Source of the DNA: Caldicellulosiruptor diazotrophicus
GTDB taxonomy: Bacteria; Bacillota; Thermoanaerobacteria; Caldicellulosiruptorales; Caldicellulosiruptoraceae
Direction: 5' to 3'
Length of the DNA stretch: 64,000 bases
Assembly: GCF_017347585.1 (NCBI RefSeq)
Contig: NZ_AP024480.1
Location: 2,147,501 to 2,211,500 of the forward strand
Part shown: positions 62,711-64,000 of the stretch, in pieces
Position numbering within the stretch: position 1 is the stretch's first letter
Layout of the letters: each line of letters begins with the position of its first letter
The notes under the pieces: generated by a model
The model's database searches: none
Told to the model about the DNA's origin: nothing
The model's input: the letters and a program-made list of their open reading frames with translations, nothing else
Position numbers and translations under genes: made by a program

Positions 62711-64000
62711 CACTTTACTTTAGCACCTTCTTTTATATCTTTTTCAGGAGTAATTAAGCAAAGCTCATCACCAATTGACGCTGCTAAAAGCATCCCCTGC
62801 GACTCAACACCTCTTAGCTTTGCAGGCTTTAAATTTGCAACAACCACAATCTTTTTGCCAACAAGCTCATCAGGCGTGTAGTGTTTTGCAATACCTGCAA
62901 CTATTTGTCGTTTTTCATCTCCTAAATCAACAATGAGTTTAAGCAGTTTGTCTGCCCCTTCAATCTTTTCTGCTTCTAAAATTTTGGCAACCTTTAGTTC
63001 AATCTTTGCAAAATCCTCTATTGTGACGTACTCTTTCTGCTCTTCATTTTTATCATCTGCAGGTACTGCACCTTCTGGTTTTTTAACTTCTTGCTTGTTC
63101 GTATCTTCCATAGCATTTTCCTCCTTCTCAACTATTCTTGGGAAAATAGGCTCACCTTTTTGAACCTTTGTTCCTTCCGGAATTAAACCAAACTGCGAAG
63201 CACTCTCCCAAGTGGTTATATCAGTATTTTCATCTTTTGAAATTCCAAGCTGCTGTAAAATCTTTGGGGTTGTCTGTGGCATAAAAGGTTCTATCAAAAT
63301 TGCTACAATTCTCAAAACCTCTGCTAAGTTGTACAAGACTGTTTTTAGACGCGGATACTTGGATTTATCCTTGCCAAGCACCCATGGCATTGTCTGGTCA
63401 ATATACTTGTTTGCTCTTGCAATCAGCTTCCAGATTTCTATCAAGGCATTTGAAAATTGTAGATCATCAAGGTATTTGCACACCTTTTCGTATGTTTCCT
63501 TTGCCAAGGTTATTAGTTCATTATCAAGTTCTTCTTTTTCTTCAGGAAGATGGATAAATCCATCAAAATACTTTTCAATCATTGCGACTGTTCTTGACAA
63601 TAAATTTCCAAGGTCGTTTGCAAGGTCACTGTTATGCCTTGTCTTTAAAGCATCTTCTGAAAAGTGACCATCTGCACCAAATGGAATCTCTCTCAAGAGG
63701 AAATACCTTAGACTATCAACTCCGTACTTTTGCGCAAGTATTACTGGATCCACTACATTTCCTTTTGACTTTGACATCTTGCCACCCTCTAAAAGTAGCC
63801 AGCCATGACCAAATACCATTTTTGGAAGAGGAAGACCCAGTGCCATCAGCATTGCTGGCCAAATTATAGTGTGGAATCTTACAATCTCTTTCCCAACAAG
63901 ATGTACATCTGCGGGCCAATATTTTTTAAACTTGCTATCATCTTCACTCATGTACCCCAGTGCTGTTATATAGTTTGAAAGTGCATCTATCCAAACATAG
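62710..64000 (-). CDS. metG: Methionyl-tRNA synthetase, 5' end outside window
   Basis: Only the C-terminal portion (about 430 codons) is visible; the frame continues past the window edge. The catalytic KMSKS loop reads GGKMSKSKGNVVDP. An anticodon-binding helical domain follows, then an acidic linker (VKKPEGAVPADDKNEEQ), and a C-terminal EMAP/Trbp111-type tRNA-binding domain (IEDFAKIELKVAKI, KIVVVANLKPAKLRG) that usually makes the enzyme a dimer. The stop overlaps the tatD start. Confidence 0.95.
   Translation of the reverse strand, partial: YVWIDALSNYITALGYMSEDDSKFKKYWPADVHLVGKEIVRFHTIIWPAMLMALGLPLPKMVFGHGWLLLEGGKMSKSKGNVVDPVILAQKYGVDSLRYFLLREIPFGADGHFSEDALKTRHNSDLANDLGNLLSRTVAMIEKYFDGFIHLPEEKEELDNELITLAKETYEKVCKYLDDLQFSNALIEIWKLIARANKYIDQTMPWVLGKDKSKYPRLKTVLYNLAEVLRIVAILIEPFMPQTTPKILQQLGISKDENTDITTWESASQFGLIPEGTKVQKGEPIFPRIVEKEENAMEDTNKQEVKKPEGAVPADDKNEEQKEYVTIEDFAKIELKVAKILEAEKIEGADKLLKLIVDLGDEKRQIVAGIAKHYTPDELVGKKIVVVANLKPAKLRGVESQGMLLAASIGDELCLITPEKDIKEGAKVK

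Overview
The window is AT-rich, gene-dense bacterial chromosome. It looks like a thermophilic, anaerobic, saccharolytic Firmicute of the Caldicellulosiruptor/Thermoanaerobacterales type. The reasons are the many TTG and GTG starts behind strong AAGGAGG-like ribosome sites, oxygen-sensitive radical-SAM enzymes (ThiH, ThiC, AmrS, NrdG-type), the HprK/Crh pair, and paired GH130 phosphorylases with an Opp-type sugar transporter. The genus is inferred from gene content, not proven. No rRNA, tRNA, CRISPR array, intact insertion sequence or prophage was seen.

Layout, left to right. 1-5146 (minus): a mannose-1-phosphate guanylyltransferase cut by the window edge, an acidic protein of unknown function, GTP-type PEP carboxykinase, RsmA and YajC. 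5268-6435: a lone plus-strand radical-SAM gene facing a decayed glycosyltransferase. 6580-15510 (minus): a sugar locus with two GH130 enzymes, a LacI regulator, a family-5 binding protein, two permeases, two ATPases and a 56-residue membrane protein, probably for beta-mannooligosaccharides. 15682-22617 (minus): a thiamine operon (thiS-G-H-F-E-C-D) under a TPP riboswitch, followed by tgt. 22670-27257 (minus): two Rpn-type nucleases and a YhfC / GntR / membrane-protein operon. 27468-34642 (minus): hprK, uvrC, the c-di-AMP pair cdaA-cdaR, and the AmmeMemoRadiSam genes, with AmrB and AmrA fused. 34799-40013 (minus): a sugar-catabolic cluster (isomerase, Gfo/Idh dehydrogenase, LacI, MFS) with twin operators, and an NrdG-like activase. 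40141-45654 (minus): a compact AddAB-like helicase-nuclease. 45796-48869 (minus): two homocysteine methyltransferases, one fused to MTHFR. 48944-56228 (minus): crh, whiA, yvcK, rapZ and murB, then SRAP, HAD and glycosyltransferase genes. 56337-59398 (plus): a CadC-type sensor, a metal-export P-type ATPase, and a bifunctional-nuclease-family protein. 59405-64000 (minus): a membrane-anchored PIG-L deacetylase, then the TatD-associated radical SAM, tatD and the 3' part of metG.

Several genes fit one regulatory theme. HprK and Crh sense carbon status, YvcK/GlmR and RapZ couple carbon flux to envelope synthesis next to murB, and two LacI regulators control separate sugar loci. The clearest new-looking items are four. 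The TPP-riboswitch leader has two tandem terminators, one arm of which can pair with the aptamer. The AddAB-like pair carries an iron-staple cysteine set in both subunits but has an eroded nuclease in the B subunit. The LacI operators flank a promoter -10 as exact copies in inverted orientation. A 56-residue membrane protein ends the opp operon. Many start sites were moved from the longest frame to the codon that sits correctly behind the ribosome-binding site.
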